From: Streptomyces sp. I6 | Lineage (GTDB): Bacteria; Actinomycetota; Actinomycetes; Streptomycetales; Streptomycetaceae | NCBI GenBank assembly: GCA_003725745.1 | Contig: RHDP01000001.1 | Coordinates: 1,829,501-1,893,500 of the forward strand | Reading direction: 5' to 3' | Length of the DNA stretch: 64,000 nt | Shown: in pieces, positions 63,244 to 64,000 of the stretch | Layout: each line of letters starts with the position of its first letter | Numbering within the stretch: position 1 is the first letter of the stretch | Made by a program: the position numbers and the translations under genes | The notes under the pieces: model-generated | The model's database searches: none | The model's input: only the letters and a program-made list of their open reading frames with translations | Told to the model about the DNA's origin: nothing

Positions 63244-63587
63244 CGATCCAGGACGCACCCCCTCTCACGCTCCAGCTCGAACTGTCCGGCGCCTGGCTGC
63301 CCGTCTGCGAGATCACCCGGCTCACCCCGGGCCGCGGCATGGCCGCCCTGCTCCCCGACGGCCGGCAGGCCGCGGTCTTCCTGGACCGCGCGGGGACTCC
63401 GTACGCGATCGACAACCGGGACCCGTTCACCGGTGCACAGGTCCTGTCCCGCGGCCTGCTGGGCGCCGCCGACGGGCGGGCCTTCGTCGCCTCCCCGCTG
63501 CTGAAGCAGCGGTTCGACCTGGCGACGGGCCGCTGCCTGGACGACGACGGGGTGTCGGTGCCCGTGTACGCGGTGCGCTGGGCCTGA
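63240..63587 (+). CDS. nirD: Nitrite reductase (NADH) small subunit
   Basis: A 115-residue Rieske-fold NirD without Rieske cluster ligands, as is usual for this subunit: PVCEITRLTPGRGMAALLPD, AVFLDRAGTPYAIDNRDPFT, VLSRGLLG, FVASPLLKQRFDLATGRCLD. Partner of NirB. The ATG overlaps the nirB stop (ATGA), so the two are translated together. Confidence 0.95.
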   Translation: MTIQDAPPLTLQLELSGAWLPVCEITRLTPGRGMAALLPDGRQAAVFLDRAGTPYAIDNRDPFTGAQVLSRGLLGAADGRAFVASPLLKQRFDLATGRCLDDDGVSVPVYAVRWA

Positions 63588-63864
63588 CGGGGACCGGGCT
63601 GACCCGGCGGTACGGCGGCCGGCCCGGCGGTACGGCGGCGCGGCGGGCCCGGTCGCATCGGGGGCGGCTCGCACAGGGGACGGCCCCGGGCGCCGGACGG
63701 GAACCGACCGGCCCGGTGAAGCGATGATCGGCCTGCCGCCCGGACGGTGCCCGGATGCCGCCCGCAGCGGGGGTCCTCGCGCCACCCGCGGCGGTGACGC
63801 GCATACGGTCCGGAACGGTAAACCGCGTGCGGCCCGGAGCATGCCTCCGCTACCGTCGCCGCCC
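63588..63864. other. Intergenic after nirD
   Basis: No gene seen. ACCCGGCGGTACGGCGGC is present twice at 63602-63640, which may fold into terminator structures together with the following GCCGCC-rich sequence. Confidence 0.4.
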
Positions 63865-64000
63865 ATGACGCCTCCCCGGGTACGTCCCCCCTTCGTGGCA
63901 GACGAGCGCACCCGGCTCGTCGGCTGGCTCGACATGCAACGCGCGATCGTCCACTACAAGTGCGAGGGGCTCAGGGAAGCGGACGCCCACCGGCCGGTCC
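63865..64000 (+). CDS. DinB-family protein (partial)
   Basis: The first 45 codons of a gene cut by the window edge: VADERTRLVGWLDMQRAIVH then YKCEGLREADAHRPV. This matches the start of Streptomyces DinB/DUF664 proteins, a four-helix bundle that may bind metal or mycothiol; function is mostly unknown. TACCGT lies eight bases before the ATG, suggesting another leaderless or short-leader start. Confidence 0.75.
   Translation, partial: MTPPRVRPPFVADERTRLVGWLDMQRAIVHYKCEGLREADAHRPV

Overview
The window is high-GC actinobacterial DNA that fits a Streptomyces chromosome. Gene content matches what I recall of the Streptomyces coelicolor core around SCO2400-SCO2490: mbl, matB with a carboxyltransferase, an hrdA-like sigma factor, dnaG, dgt, nasA, cbiX and nirBD. 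GTG starts, GGAGG ribosome sites, putative leaderless promoters and GC-rich terminator hairpins without T tracts also fit. These locus comparisons come from memory, not from a search.

Layout: 1-1236 holds no gene I can support. 1237-11838 carries an EI24 membrane protein, ohr, a frameshifted NADP oxidoreductase divergent from a MarR regulator, a zinc-ribbon membrane protein, mbl, a matB/carboxyltransferase operon and a small Cys-rich gene pair. An IS4-type element lies at 11944-13477. 13802-24253 holds a secreted subtilase, frameshifted MFS and SDR genes, a CsbD-like protein, an amine oxidase, a second zinc-ribbon membrane protein, and a cysteine-free L32 next to a two-gene permease module behind a palindrome-controlled promoter. 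24387-32596 is a decayed accessory region: pseudogene remnants around fadD, an orphan secreted beta-barrel protein, nested IS3/IS30/IS110 elements, the 3' end of a tyrosine integrase, and three tRNA genes.

32849-64000 returns to core genes: a YtxH protein, a MITE-like element abutted by an IS701-type element, a sugar kinase, a two-subunit ABC exporter, the hrdA-like sigma factor, dnaG, a FAD oxidoreductase, dgt, cbiX, nasA, GGCT/cutA, an FMN reductase divergent from soxR, a second MITE copy ahead of a class-IV aminotransferase, a secreted protein plus class F sortase, TauE, and a nitrite reduction operon (FAD oxidoreductase, nirB, nirD), with a partial DinB-like gene at the edge.

How it fits together: nasA reduces nitrate, nirBD reduces nitrite to ammonium, and cbiX can supply siroheme for nirB, so nitrate assimilation is spread over 15 kb. 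ohr, the MarR pair and soxR/FMN reductase form a redox-response theme. matB and its partner make and handle malonyl-type CoA esters.

Two cautions. At least nine single-base deletions, almost all in short G or C runs, break otherwise well-conserved genes; this pattern looks more like consensus error than gene decay. The sequence is also rich in short tandem repeats, some of them inside coding regions (nasA, cbiX, sigma factor).
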